A stretch of 12,189 nt of DNA, taken from Limnohabitans sp. Rim8. GTDB lineage: Bacteria; Pseudomonadota; Gammaproteobacteria; Burkholderiales; Burkholderiaceae_C. Position 1 is the stretch's first letter; each line of letters starts with the position of its first letter. Below the pieces are notes generated by a model, which did not search any database, was not told where the DNA came from, and saw only the letters and a program-made list of their open reading frames with translations. The position numbers and the translations under genes were made by a program. The stretch covers positions 1-12,189 of the forward strand of contig CAMDXR010000061.1 in the NCBI GenBank assembly GCA_945877725.1, in the 5' to 3' direction. Below, piece after piece: positions 1-7,600 of this stretch.

Positions 1-522
1 GGTGCTGGTGTCGGTGTCGGCGGTGGCCCAAAAAGCAGCGTCTAGCAGCACGGTGTCTGCGGGCGCAGTCAGGGCCAATTCGCGCAAAAGCAAGTCGGTC
101 TGGCCGCAGTGCAAGCTCAGTTGTAATTGGCCGCCCGCCAGCACCAAACGGTGTGAGCCGGGTGTCATGCCGCGCCAAGCCTCCAGCCATTCGTCTTGCA
201 TGGCTTTCAGCGGTGCGGGAACCACAAGGGATTTCAGTTCGCCAAGGCCGGGCAGCGCTTGGTCTGTCACGACAGAGAAGAAAAGGCGATCGGATCGCAC
301 CGGGGCGTGCTGCCAAGCCCACCAGGTGGCCAAAAACTGCCAACCCAAATCAAAACCAATTTGCAGCACATGCCCATGCCGCCGGTGTTCCATGCCCGTG
401 AAATTCAGGGGTTCAGCTTGAGATTCGCCTGAAATCACCTCGGCAATGGGGCAAGCCTTCAAAAAAGCCTGAGTTTCCGGGGGTAGGCCGCTCAGATCAT
501 GGCCTGCAAACGGGTAAGTCAC
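1..522 (-). CDS. MnmC-like tRNA-modification methyltransferase, N-terminal part (cut by window edge)
   Basis: Reading the minus strand from a GTG at 522 gives an open frame that runs off the window start. MnmC acts on U34 of certain tRNAs: its N-terminal SAM-dependent domain methylates the aminomethyl group, and a C-terminal FAD domain, not visible here, removes a carboxymethyl group. What I see is the family's SAM-site region in altered form (IGFDLGWQFLATWWAW, where the family has GFGLGLNFLATW) and a later stretch TPGSHRLVLAGGQLQLSL that matches the MnmC pattern (PGxHRLxFxGGxVxLTL). Where the family has LDGFAP there is LLDAAFWATADTD, so key motifs are divergent. The GTG lies 7 bp after the yggX stop with an AAGGGG only 2 nt upstream, so the start is uncertain; an in-frame ATG inside the yggX end (about 30 codons upstream of the first GTG-proximal residues at most) is an alternative. 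It is probably co-transcribed with yggX. Family assignment is fairly good; activity is doubtful. Confidence 0.6.
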   Translation of the reverse strand, partial: MTYPFAGHDLSGLPPETQAFLKACPIAEVISGESQAEPLNFTGMEHRRHGHVLQIGFDLGWQFLATWWAWQHAPVRSDRLFFSVVTDQALPGLGELKSLVVPAPLKAMQDEWLEAWRGMTPGSHRLVLAGGQLQLSLHCGQTDLLLRELALTAPADTVLLDAAFWATADTDTST

Positions 523-529
523 CGCCCCT

Positions 530-805
530 TCAGGATGCCGCAGGGGGCACGTAGCCTTGCGCTGCGTCCGCGCCATCGCCAAAGAAATGGTTTTCCATCT
601 GGCGTGCCAGATATTGGCGGGCGCGCAAATCGGCCAAATTCAGACGGTTTTCATTAACCAGCATGGTTTGGTGCTTGAGCCAGTCGGCCCAAGCTTTTTT
701 GCTCACGCTTTCCCAAATTCGCTTGCCGAGATCGCCGGGATAAGGCGGAAAATCCAAGCCTTCTGCTTCGATGCCAAGTTTGATGCATTGAACGGTACGT
801 GCCAT
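530..805 (-). CDS. yggX: YggX family Fe(2+)-trafficking protein
   Basis: A 91-residue cytoplasmic protein, the usual YggX length. It opens with MARTVQCIKLGIEAEGLDFP, containing the conserved single Cys7, followed by PYPGDLGKRIWESVSKKAW and the KHQTMLVNENRLNL segment, and ends in FFGDGADAAQGYVPPA. All are diagnostic of the family. In enterobacteria YggX is linked to protecting iron-sulfur clusters against oxidants and to iron handling; the biochemical mechanism is not fully settled. ATG at 805 is the natural start because the conserved N-terminus begins there; upstream there is only a weak AAGG. The gene overlaps nothing and is followed 7 bp later by the mnmC-like gene. It is divergent from fpr, which also serves redox and iron-sulfur homeostasis. 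Confidence 0.95.
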   Translation of the reverse strand: MARTVQCIKLGIEAEGLDFPPYPGDLGKRIWESVSKKAWADWLKHQTMLVNENRLNLADLRARQYLARQMENHFFGDGADAAQGYVPPAAS

Positions 806-856
806 GGTGCGGGGTGCCTTGTTTTATCTTAAGATGCTCTGGTTATACGGATATAA

Positions 857-1021
857 AATTTCAGTATTTCCAGTATTGAGCGGTTCACAGGAAAATACGG
901 CCAGTTTTGCAACAAGATCGACTTCCTTGTGGTCTTTCAGGCCGTTACTGTAGCAAGCTTCTACATCCCCCTTGTGGCGTTGGGACTCTGGTTCCTGCCA
1001 AAAACCAAAAATATCAAATGA
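857..1021 (+). pseudogene. Possible remnant of a membrane-protein gene (transporter-like C-terminal tail)
   Basis: A plus-strand frame is open from the TAA at 854-856 to a TGA at 1019-1021 and shares the ATGA with the fpr start. It has no usable start codon before the hydrophobic part. The translation ends with a plausible transmembrane helix (FLVVFQAVTVASFYIPLVAL) followed by GLWFLPKTKNIK and stop, reminiscent of the last helix and basic tail of an MFS-type transporter. That is an impression from composition, not a family match. It may be the decayed 3' end of a gene that once preceded fpr with translational coupling, or a chance open frame of 54 codons. It also occupies the space where the yggX and fpr promoters must lie. 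Confidence 0.3.
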
Positions 1022-1794
1022 GTGCTTTTCTTGAAGAACGTGTTTTAAGCGTTCACCACTGGACCGACAGACTGTTCAGCTTCACCACCACGCGGGACCA
1101 AGCCCTGCGGTTTTCGAATGGCCACTTCACCATGATCGGCCTGCGCCAAGAGACCGGCAAACCGTTGTTGCGCGCGTATTCGATTGCCAGTGCCAACTAC
1201 GAAGAACACCTCGAGTTTTTGAGCATCAAGGTGCCCGACGGCCCCTTGACCTCCAAATTGCAGCATATTCAGGTGGGTGACACCATCGTGGTGGGGCGCA
1301 AACCCACGGGTACTTTGTTGATTGATTATTTGTTGCCCGGCAAAAATCTGTATTTGCTCTCGACCGGAACCGGTTTGGCACCCTTCATGAGCATCATTCG
1401 CGATCCTGAAACCTACGAACGCTTTGAAAAAGTGATCCTGGTGCACGGCGTGCGCCAGGTCAACGAGCTGTCTTATCACGAGTACATCTCTGCAGAATTG
1501 CCCGCTCACGAGTTTCTGGGTGAGATGGTCAGCAAGCAACTGCTTTACTACCCCACCGTGACCCGCGAGCCCTACAAAAATCAGGGCCGTGTGACCGATC
1601 TGATCGAAAACGGCAAGCTTTTCACTGATCTGGGCTTGTCCGGATTCAACCCCGAGCAAGACCGCGTGATGATTTGCGGCAGCCCTGAAATGCTGCGCGA
1701 CCTTAAACGCATTTGTGAAGAGCGCGGCCTGAAAGAAGGCAATACCAGCACCCCCGGGGCCTTTGTCATCGAGCGCGCATTCGCTGACGCCTGA
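1018..1794 (+). CDS. fpr: Ferredoxin-NADP reductase (Fpr, bacterial subclass I)
   Basis: A 258-residue cytosolic FAD enzyme that exchanges electrons between NADP(H) and ferredoxin or flavodoxin. Seen in sequence: FAD-binding motif RAYSIAS (residues 52-58), pyrophosphate/NADP loop STGTGLAPF (115-123), the LVHGVRQ strand (141-147), CGSPEM (220-225) and the C-terminal FVIERAFADA. The C-terminal extension after the nucleotide fold is typical of the bacterial (Azotobacter/Rhodobacter) subclass. The start is ATG 1018, which gives the family length of about 257 and the usual MSAFxEERVLSVHHWTDRLFSF beginning; a longer frame from a TTG at 907 has no homologous residues. No clear Shine-Dalgarno precedes it, but the ATG overlaps the stop of a short upstream frame (ATGA). 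Related enzymes supply electrons for iron-sulfur repair and oxidative-stress defence. Confidence 0.95.
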   Translation: MSAFLEERVLSVHHWTDRLFSFTTTRDQALRFSNGHFTMIGLRQETGKPLLRAYSIASANYEEHLEFLSIKVPDGPLTSKLQHIQVGDTIVVGRKPTGTLLIDYLLPGKNLYLLSTGTGLAPFMSIIRDPETYERFEKVILVHGVRQVNELSYHEYISAELPAHEFLGEMVSKQLLYYPTVTREPYKNQGRVTDLIENGKLFTDLGLSGFNPEQDRVMICGSPEMLRDLKRICEERGLKEGNTSTPGAFVIERAFADA

Positions 1795-1800
1795 TTTGGC

Positions 1801-1822
1801 TGGGGCTTTGTGACCAGCCCCA
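1801..1822 (+). terminator. Hairpin just after fpr (weak terminator candidate)
   Basis: TGGGGCT at 1801-1807 pairs perfectly with AGCCCCA at 1816-1822 across an 8-nt loop, starting 6 bp after the fpr stop. No T-run follows, so intrinsic termination is doubtful; it may only stabilise the fpr 3' end or reduce read-through into dsbB. Confidence 0.3.
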
Positions 1823-1861
1823 CCGATTCAGGCTGTTCATTTGGGCACAATGCGCCATCTC

Positions 1862-2359
1862 ATGAAAATCTCCACCCTCACCCCCAACCACTGGATGGCC
1901 CTGGTCGCTTTGACTGGGGTTGGCATGCTTGTTTTTGGTCTGTATTTGCAGCATGTGGTGGGCCTAGACCCTTGCCCCATGTGCATCGTGCAGCGCTATG
2001 CCTTGATTGCCGTGGTTTTGTTCGGAGCCATCGGCTGGCGTTTGCAGGGCAGGGGTCTTGCGGCCTCGGCGTTCTTGCTGGCGCTAAGCGCCGGGTTTGG
2101 CGGTTTCACGGCAGCCCGTCAAAGCTGGCTGCAATGGTATCCCCCTGAAATCGTGACCTGTGGCCGAGACTTTTACGGCATGGTCGAAAACTTTCCCCTC
2201 AACCGCGCCATTCCTATGATCTTCAAAGGCAGCGGCGATTGCACCAAGGTGGACTGGACGTTTCTGGGCGGCTCCATTGCCAATTGGTCGTTTGTTGGTT
2301 TTGTGGTGTTTGCGTTGATGGGTTTGTGGGTGTTATCCAAGTCACTTCGCAGTCGCTGA
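1862..2359 (+). CDS. dsbB: Disulfide bond formation protein DsbB
   Basis: An inner-membrane protein that reoxidises periplasmic DsbA and passes the electrons to quinone. From ATG 1862 the product is 165 residues with four hydrophobic segments (about 10-30, 43-60, 67-85, 140-160). It has the first periplasmic redox pair in the C38-P-M-C41 motif inside YLQHVVGLDPCPMCIVQRYA, and the second pair C100 and C127 in the long periplasmic loop between segments 3 and 4. QRYA after CPMC is typical of DsbB. Two in-frame upstream starts exist (ATG 1850, TTG 1841), adding 4 or 7 residues; ATG 1862 gives the shortest N-terminus before helix 1 and is preferred, though no start has a good ribosome site. It may be co-transcribed with fpr (67 bp gap with a hairpin) and converges on argA. 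Confidence 0.93.
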   Translation: MKISTLTPNHWMALVALTGVGMLVFGLYLQHVVGLDPCPMCIVQRYALIAVVLFGAIGWRLQGRGLAASAFLLALSAGFGGFTAARQSWLQWYPPEIVTCGRDFYGMVENFPLNRAIPMIFKGSGDCTKVDWTFLGGSIANWSFVGFVVFALMGLWVLSKSLRSR

Positions 2360-2384
2360 GCGTTTCGTCCCCCTCAACTCCCCC

Positions 2385-2454
2385 ATGGACCCCCGATCGG
2401 GTCGGGGGTGACAAGAAAACTCCAAACTGTCTTGTCCGCGAACGCGGGTATCCA
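2385..2454. repeat. REP-like palindromic repeat pair between convergent dsbB and argA
   Basis: Two short palindromic units lie in the 107-bp gap between the dsbB and argA stops. Unit B (2385-2413) reads ATGGACCCCCGA, a 5-nt loop, then TCGGGGGTGACA, forming a perfect 8-bp stem (2389-2396 with 2402-2409). Unit A (2428-2454) contains CCGCGAACGCGG followed by GTATCCA. The same two units, with different stem bases but conserved flanks, occur inside hrpA at 6171-6199 and 7657-7777. The A unit resembles the very widespread proteobacterial repeat whose consensus resembles ATTCCCGCGAAAGCGGGAAT. Position between convergent genes is typical of REP elements, and the GC stem could end transcription from either side. 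Confidence 0.8.
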
Positions 2455-2466
2455 TGTTTACTGGGC

Positions 2467-3813
2467 TTATAGCTTCTTCATCAGCACCAGGCTCTTGCGG
2501 TCCCAGTTGTATTTGCGTTTGCGAGCTTCCGGCAGCCAATCTGGGTCCATTTGCACAAATCCTCGCTTGATGAACCAATGCATGGTGCGCGTGGTCAGCA
2601 CAAAAATGCTTTTCAGGCCCATGGCGCGGGCGCGTTGTTCTACGCGTTTCAGCACCTTTTCCCCATCGCCCTGGCCTTGCGACTGGGGCGATACCGTGAG
2701 TGCCGCCATCTCGGCGGTTTTGGCTTCGGGGTAGGGGTACAGCGCCGCGCAGGCAAAAATCACACCGTCGTGGTCAATGATGGTGTAGTGGTCAATGTCG
2801 CGCTCAATCTCGGTGCGGTCACGTTTGACCAAGGTCCCATCTTTCTCAAAGGGCTCAATCAGCTGCAAAATTCCGCCCACGTCGTCGGCCGTAGCTTCGC
2901 GCAGTTCTTCCAGCTTTTCATCGACCACCATGGTCCCGATGCCGTCGTGCACATAAATCTCCAGCAGCAAAGCGCCATCGATTGCAAACGACAAAATATG
3001 CGAGCGCTCCACCCCTTCTTCGCAAGCCTTTACGCAATGTTGCAAATAAAACGCCACATCGGTCGGCAGAGTGGGGTTGGGCAGCGAGGCCAGCAACTGT
3101 TTGGCAGCAGCCAGCGGCAACTCGGTGTCAATGGGGTTTTCGTCGCTCTCGGGTTCGTGCGGTTGAATCCGGATGCCCGGGATCTCGGTCAAAAAGATCA
3201 GTTTGTCGGCCTGTAATTCGGCCGCCACACTGGTGGCCACCTCTTCCATGGTCAGGTTAAAAGCTTCCCCCGTGGGCGAAAAGCCAAACGGCGAGAGCAA
3301 AACCATGGCCCCCATGTCCAGGGTGCGCATGATGCCGTCCACATCGACCTTGCGCACCAGCCCTGAGTGTTGAAAATCCACCCCATCCACAATGCCCACC
3401 GGGCGTGCGGTGATGAAATTGCCTGAAATCACCCGCACGGTGGAACCTGCCATGGGGGTGTTGGGTAAGCCCTGGCTAAATGCCGCTTCAATCTCATAGC
3501 GCAACTGCCCTGCGGCTTCTTGGGCGCAGTCCAGCGCCACGCTGTCAGTAATGCGCATGCCGTGGGAATATTGGGGGGCGTGCCCTTTGGCGGCCAGTTG
3601 CTCGTTCACTTGGGGCCTGAAACCGTGCACCAACACAATTTTGACGCCCATGCTCTGGATCAGCGCCAAGTCTTGCGCCAAGTTGTGCAGCTTGCCCGCC
3701 GCAATCGCCTCGCCCGCAATGCCCACGACAAAGGTCTTGCCCCGGTGCATGTGAATGTAAGGCGCCACCGACCGGAACCAGGGCACAAAGGTAAAGTTGA
3801 AAACAGTGGACAT
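2467..3813 (-). CDS. argA: Amino-acid N-acetyltransferase (N-acetylglutamate synthase)
   Basis: Catalyses the first step of arginine synthesis: acetyl-CoA plus L-glutamate gives N-acetylglutamate. The 448-residue product has the two-domain plan of classical ArgA (about 440 residues). An amino-acid-kinase-like domain spans roughly 20-295, with RGKTFVVGIAGEA at 24-36 and LVHGFRPQVNEQL at 61-73; in this family that domain binds the arginine feedback inhibitor. A GNAT acetyltransferase domain spans about 303-448, with the acetyl-CoA loop SPQSQGQGDGEKVL (375-388) and the late FVLTTRTMHWFIKRGF segment. ATG 3813 fits the family N-terminus (FVPWFRSVAPYIHMHRGKTF). No clear Shine-Dalgarno is present, and the start lies only 11 bp after the vapC stop, so argA is probably carried on the vapBC transcript, perhaps by translational reinitiation. 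It converges on dsbB. Confidence 0.96.
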   Translation of the reverse strand: MSTVFNFTFVPWFRSVAPYIHMHRGKTFVVGIAGEAIAAGKLHNLAQDLALIQSMGVKIVLVHGFRPQVNEQLAAKGHAPQYSHGMRITDSVALDCAQEAAGQLRYEIEAAFSQGLPNTPMAGSTVRVISGNFITARPVGIVDGVDFQHSGLVRKVDVDGIMRTLDMGAMVLLSPFGFSPTGEAFNLTMEEVATSVAAELQADKLIFLTEIPGIRIQPHEPESDENPIDTELPLAAAKQLLASLPNPTLPTDVAFYLQHCVKACEEGVERSHILSFAIDGALLLEIYVHDGIGTMVVDEKLEELREATADDVGGILQLIEPFEKDGTLVKRDRTEIERDIDHYTIIDHDGVIFACAALYPYPEAKTAEMAALTVSPQSQGQGDGEKVLKRVEQRARAMGLKSIFVLTTRTMHWFIKRGFVQMDPDWLPEARKRKYNWDRKSLVLMKKL

Positions 3814-3824
3814 GGGCAGTGGCT

Positions 3825-4262
3825 TCAGGGCTTGAGCAAAAGCAGTTGGTCGGAGGGCAGCAGGCGGGCGAAGTCCCGGTCAAATGTGCAGAGTGTCTCA
3901 CCGGATTGCATGACTGTTGCCGCTATCCACGCATCTGTGACCAGATTCCCGTTGGTTTGTTGCGTCAGACACACTTGCCTCAGGTTGGCCCATGTGGCGC
4001 CTTGGGGCTGAAACTGCACGCTCGGGCAACTCAGTAGGCTGTCCACAAAGTCGGTCAGATCTTGCAAGGGATCGGTTTCGCGAAATATTTTGGGGTGGCT
4101 GCAGATGCGAAGTAAACCTGTCACCACCGTTCCCATCAGCATCAAACTCTCGCGTCCATTGGCCGCTTGCAATACGGCGTTGTCCAGCCACGCCCGGGCA
4201 GGCAAATGATGGGGGTGATCTGGTCGATAGGCGGCGACCAGCACATTCACATCAGGCGTCAT
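3825..4262 (-). CDS. vapC: VapC-type PIN-domain ribonuclease toxin
   Basis: A 145-residue PIN-domain protein, expected to be an Mg-dependent endoribonuclease held inactive by its cognate antitoxin. Visible: the first acidic residue in MTPDVNVLVAAYRPDHPHH (D4), the TGLLRICSHPKIF segment (48-60) shared with one large VapC subfamily, NLVTDAWIAA (D110) and TFDRDFARL (D128, D130). The second conserved acidic position, often Glu just before the LR-(I/V)-xxHP segment, is not acidic here (LMGTVVTGLLR), so one of the usual four carboxylates is missing or placed elsewhere; some subfamilies share this. The ATG overlaps the antitoxin stop (ATGA at 4262-4259), indicating translational coupling. It is followed after 11 bp by argA. 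Target RNA cannot be told from sequence. Confidence 0.88.
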   Translation of the reverse strand: MTPDVNVLVAAYRPDHPHHLPARAWLDNAVLQAANGRESLMLMGTVVTGLLRICSHPKIFRETDPLQDLTDFVDSLLSCPSVQFQPQGATWANLRQVCLTQQTNGNLVTDAWIAATVMQSGETLCTFDRDFARLLPSDQLLLLKP

Positions 4263-4525
4263 GACAACCGACTGACCTCTATTTCGCCATCCATGGCGTC
4301 GTACATAGAGCAGTTGCTGCTGGGGTCAATGCCAGCTTGCAAGCCGCCACGGGCTTTGGAAACCGGCAACTTGGGAATCACGACTGGGGCCGTGGGCATG
4401 TCTTGCCGTACGTAGATGGAGAGCAGCTCGCGCACCTTGGCGCTGAGTGAGGTGCCCTCTTGAATCGCCTTGATTCGGGCTTGCTTGACAAGGTTTTCGT
4501 CGAGAGAAATGGTCAGGTTGGTCAT
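4259..4525 (-). CDS. vapB: VapB-type antitoxin with N-terminal ribbon-helix-helix
   Basis: An 88-residue protein whose first 40 residues (MTNLTISLDENLVKQARIKA, then IQEGTSLSAKVRELLSIYVR) look like a ribbon-helix-helix DNA-binding domain: a short beta strand followed by two amphipathic helices. The C-terminal half has a GGLQAGIDPSSNCSMYDAMDG stretch of the kind that wraps around PIN toxins. The true start is ATG 4525, preceded by a strong ribosome site AAAGGGAGA six bases upstream; the much longer frame extending into hrpA on the opposite strand is not coding. Stop and vapC start overlap by 4 bp. Antitoxins of this class usually repress their own promoter together with the toxin; an inverted repeat at 4547-4573 upstream is a good operator candidate. 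Confidence 0.88.
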   Translation of the reverse strand: MTNLTISLDENLVKQARIKAIQEGTSLSAKVRELLSIYVRQDMPTAPVVIPKLPVSKARGGLQAGIDPSSNCSMYDAMDGEIEVSRLS

Positions 4526-4546
4526 GAAAAATCTCCCTTTGGAAAG

Positions 4547-4573
4547 TTCACGTAAACAAGTGTAGCACGTGAA
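4547..4573. promoter_or_regulatory. Inverted repeat, candidate VapBC operator in the vapB-hrpA divergent promoter region
   Basis: TTCACGT (4547-4553) and its exact reverse complement ACGTGAA (4567-4573) are separated by 13 bp, so the half-sites are centred 20 bp apart, about two helical turns. The dyad sits between the vapB ribosome site and the hrpA -10 element, and a minus-strand extended -10 candidate (TGCTACACT, about 4568-4560) overlaps it. This arrangement suits an autoregulating ribbon-helix-helix antitoxin that could also influence hrpA. Confidence 0.45.
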
Positions 4574-4582
4574 AATGTGTCG

Positions 4583-4600
4583 TGTGATAATCGCCGGGTG
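4583..4600 (+). promoter_or_regulatory. Extended -10 element placing transcription start at or near the hrpA GTG codon
   Basis: TGTGATAAT at 4583-4591 is an extended -10 sequence (TG, one base, GATAAT). Seven bases downstream lies GTG 4598, the preferred hrpA start, so the transcript would be leaderless or nearly so. No convincing -35 hexamer is visible, which suits an extended -10 promoter. There is no Shine-Dalgarno before the GTG. Confidence 0.45.
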
Positions 4601-7600
4601 ACTGAGTCTGCCCACCCCATCCCCCTCCAAATCGAGTTTCCCGAAGGCCTGCCGGTCTCTGCTCGCCGTGACGAAATCATGGCCGCCATGCAGCAGCATC
4701 AGGTCATCATTGTGTGCGGCGAAACCGGCTCGGGCAAAACCACGCAGTTGCCCAAAATTGCCCTCAGCCTGGGGCGCGGCAAGCTCAATGCCAAACCCGG
4801 CGAGCGTGCCCGGATGATTGGCCACACCCAGCCGCGCCGCATCGCCGCCAGCTCGGTAGCCAAACGCATTGCCGAAGAACTCAAGACCCCGCTGGGCGAA
4901 GTGGTGGGTTTCAAGGTGCGGTTTCAAGACCGCCTGAGCAAAAACGCCTCGGTCAAGCTCATGACCGATGGCATCTTGCTGGCTGAAACCCAGACCGATC
5001 CACTGCTGCAAGCCTACGACACCATCATCATTGACGAGGCGCACGAGCGCAGCCTGAACATCGACTTTTTGTTGGGCTATTTGCGGCAAATCCTGCCGCG
5101 CCGCCCTGACTTGAAGGTGGTGGTCACCTCGGCCACCATCGACGCTGACCGTTTTGCCAAGCACTTTGCCTCCAGCAAAGGCAACGCACCCATCATCATG
5201 GTGTCGGGCCGTACCTTTCCGGTGGAACAACGCTGGCGGCCGTTTGAAGAATCGCGCGACTACGGCCTGAACGAAGCCATTGCCGACGGTGTGGACGAAC
5301 TTTGGCTGGGTGGGGCATCGGGCGACATCCTGATCTTTTTGCCCGGCGAACGCGAGATTCGCGAAGCGGCCGACCACTTGCGCAAACACCTTTCGCACCA
5401 AGCCCTGACGCGCAACGCTGAAGTGTTGCCGCTGTTTGCGCGACTGTCGCAGGCCGAGCAAGACCAGATTTTTGAGGCCTCCAATGGGCGCCGAATTGTG
5501 CTGGCCACCAACGTGGCCGAAACCTCGCTCACCGTGCCCGGTATTCGGTATGTGATTGACGCAGGCACGGCCCGCGTCAAGCGCTACAGCTTGCGCAGCA
5601 AAGTGGAACAGTTGTTGGTCGAACCCATCAGCCAAGCCGCTGCCAACCAAAGGGCAGGGCGGTGCGGGCGTGTGGCCAACGGTATTTGTATTCGCCTTTA
5701 CGACGAAAAAGACTTTACTGCACGCCCCCGCTTCACCGATCCGGAAATTTTGCGCTCCTCGCTGGCCGGGGTGATCTTGCGCATGAAGTCGCTGCACCTA
5801 GGCGTGGTTGAAGACTTTCCGTTCATCGAAGCCCCCTCGCGCCGCGCCATCACCGATGGTTACCAACTGCTGGCCGAACTGGGCGCGGTGGACGACGACA
5901 ACGAACTCTCGCCCATTGGCAAAGAACTGGCCCGCCTGCCGCTTGACCCCCGCGTGGGCCGCATGATTTTGGAGGCCCGGCACCGCGAGTCGCTGGACGA
6001 AGTGCTGATCATTGCCAGTGCCATGTCGGTGCAGGATGTGCGCGACCGCCCCATGGACGCCCAAGCCCAAGCCGACCAGCAACACGCTAAATTTGACGAC
6101 GATAAAAGTGAATTTACCGGCTACCTTAAGCTATGGAAGTGGATCCACGCCGCCCGAGGCGGCCCCACCCATGGACACTCGGTCAAGCCGGGTGTGACAG
6201 GTCGAGGGCAGCCGGGTGAATCAATCGGGGTCAGATCCCAATTAAATTTGGCGGGCCCAGCAGGACAAAACAATCGGGCTCTGACCCCAATTAAAGAAGC
6301 ACCGCAGCACAAGTTGAGCAATCGGCAATACGAACAACTGTTGCGGCAAAACTTCATCAACATCCGGCGGGTGCGCGAATGGCGCGACACCCATACCCAG
6401 CTCCTCACCGTGGTGGCCGAACACGGCTGGCGCATCAACACCCAGCCTGCCAGTTATGAGCAACTGCACCTGTCCATGCTGGCCGGGTTGCTGGGCAACG
6501 TGGGTTACAAGCTCGAAGACGAAGACGCTTACCTCGGCGCACGCGGCATCAAGTTTCACAAACACCCCGGCGCACACCTGTCTAAAAAGCCGGGCCGCTG
6601 GATCGTGGTGGCCGAATTGGTCGAAACCACCCGCTTGTTTGGCCGGGGCATCGCCGCCATCGAACCGCAATGGTTGGAACAAGTTGGCGCGCACTTGCTG
6701 AAAAAGCAACTGCTCGACCCGCATTGGGAAAAGAAATCGGCAGAAGTGGTGGCACTGGAGCGGGCCACCCTGTATGGGCTGGTGGTCTACAGCGGCCGCC
6801 GCACCCCCTACAGCCGGGTTGACCTGCACGGGGCACGCGAAATTTTTATCCGCGAAGCCTTGGTGGGCGACCAGTGGGAAACCAAGTTGCCGTTCTTGGC
6901 GGCCAACCACAAAATGGTTGCCAAGGTCGAGGAACTGGAGCACAAGTCTCGCCGCCAAGACGTGCTGGTAGACGACGAGCTGATCTACGCTTTTTATGAC
7001 CAGCAACTTCCGCCCGATGTTTGCAGTGGCCGCTTGCTCGAAAACTGGTACCGCGCCGAAAGCATCAAACAACCCCGTCTGCTGTTGCTTACGCGCGAAG
7101 AACTCATGCGGCACGAAGCTGCAGGCATCACCACGCTGGCTTTTCCCAAACAAATCCGTTTGGGCGGCACCGACTGCCAGGCCACTTATTTGCACCAACC
7201 GGGCGATGCACGCGACGGCGTGACCGTGACCGTGCCCCTGTTTGTGCTGAACCAAGTCAGCGAAGACCGATGCGAATGGTTGGTTCCCGGCTTGCTGAAA
7301 GACAAAATTCAGGCCTTGCTGAAAAGCCTGCCGCAGCGCCCCCGCTCACGCTTTGTGCCCTTGCCCGAATCGGCCACCCGCTTGGCTGCCGAACTGTCGG
7401 TGCCCGAAGTCTTTGGGGCCGGATCGCTGACCGATGTGTTGCTGAAAAAAGTGCGCGACGAAACCAGTCTGGACGTGAAACGTGCCGACTTCAAACACGA
7501 CATGCTCAGCCCGCACCTGTTCATGAACCTCTGGGTGGTCGACGAACACGGCCGCCACCTGGGCATGGGCCGCAACCTGGGCGCGCTCAAGGGCGAGCTG

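Noticed and set aside
2..421. Plus-strand 139-codon frame at the window start
   Set aside because: Opposite strand carries the MnmC-like sequence; the plus frame is a Ser/Arg/Pro-rich shadow.
2551..3216. Plus-strand 221-codon frame opposite argA
   Set aside because: Antisense to the ArgA kinase-like and GNAT domains, which are clearly the coding strand.
4526..5797. Long minus-strand open frame upstream of and in frame with vapB
   Set aside because: It lies antisense to the conserved HrpA helicase domain, its composition (His/Gln/Gly-rich) is that of a shadow frame, and vapB has its own strong ribosome site and ATG at 4525.
6242..7255. Minus-strand open frame of 337 codons inside hrpA
   Set aside because: Antisense shadow of well-conserved HrpA sequence with no recognisable motif and no start signal.
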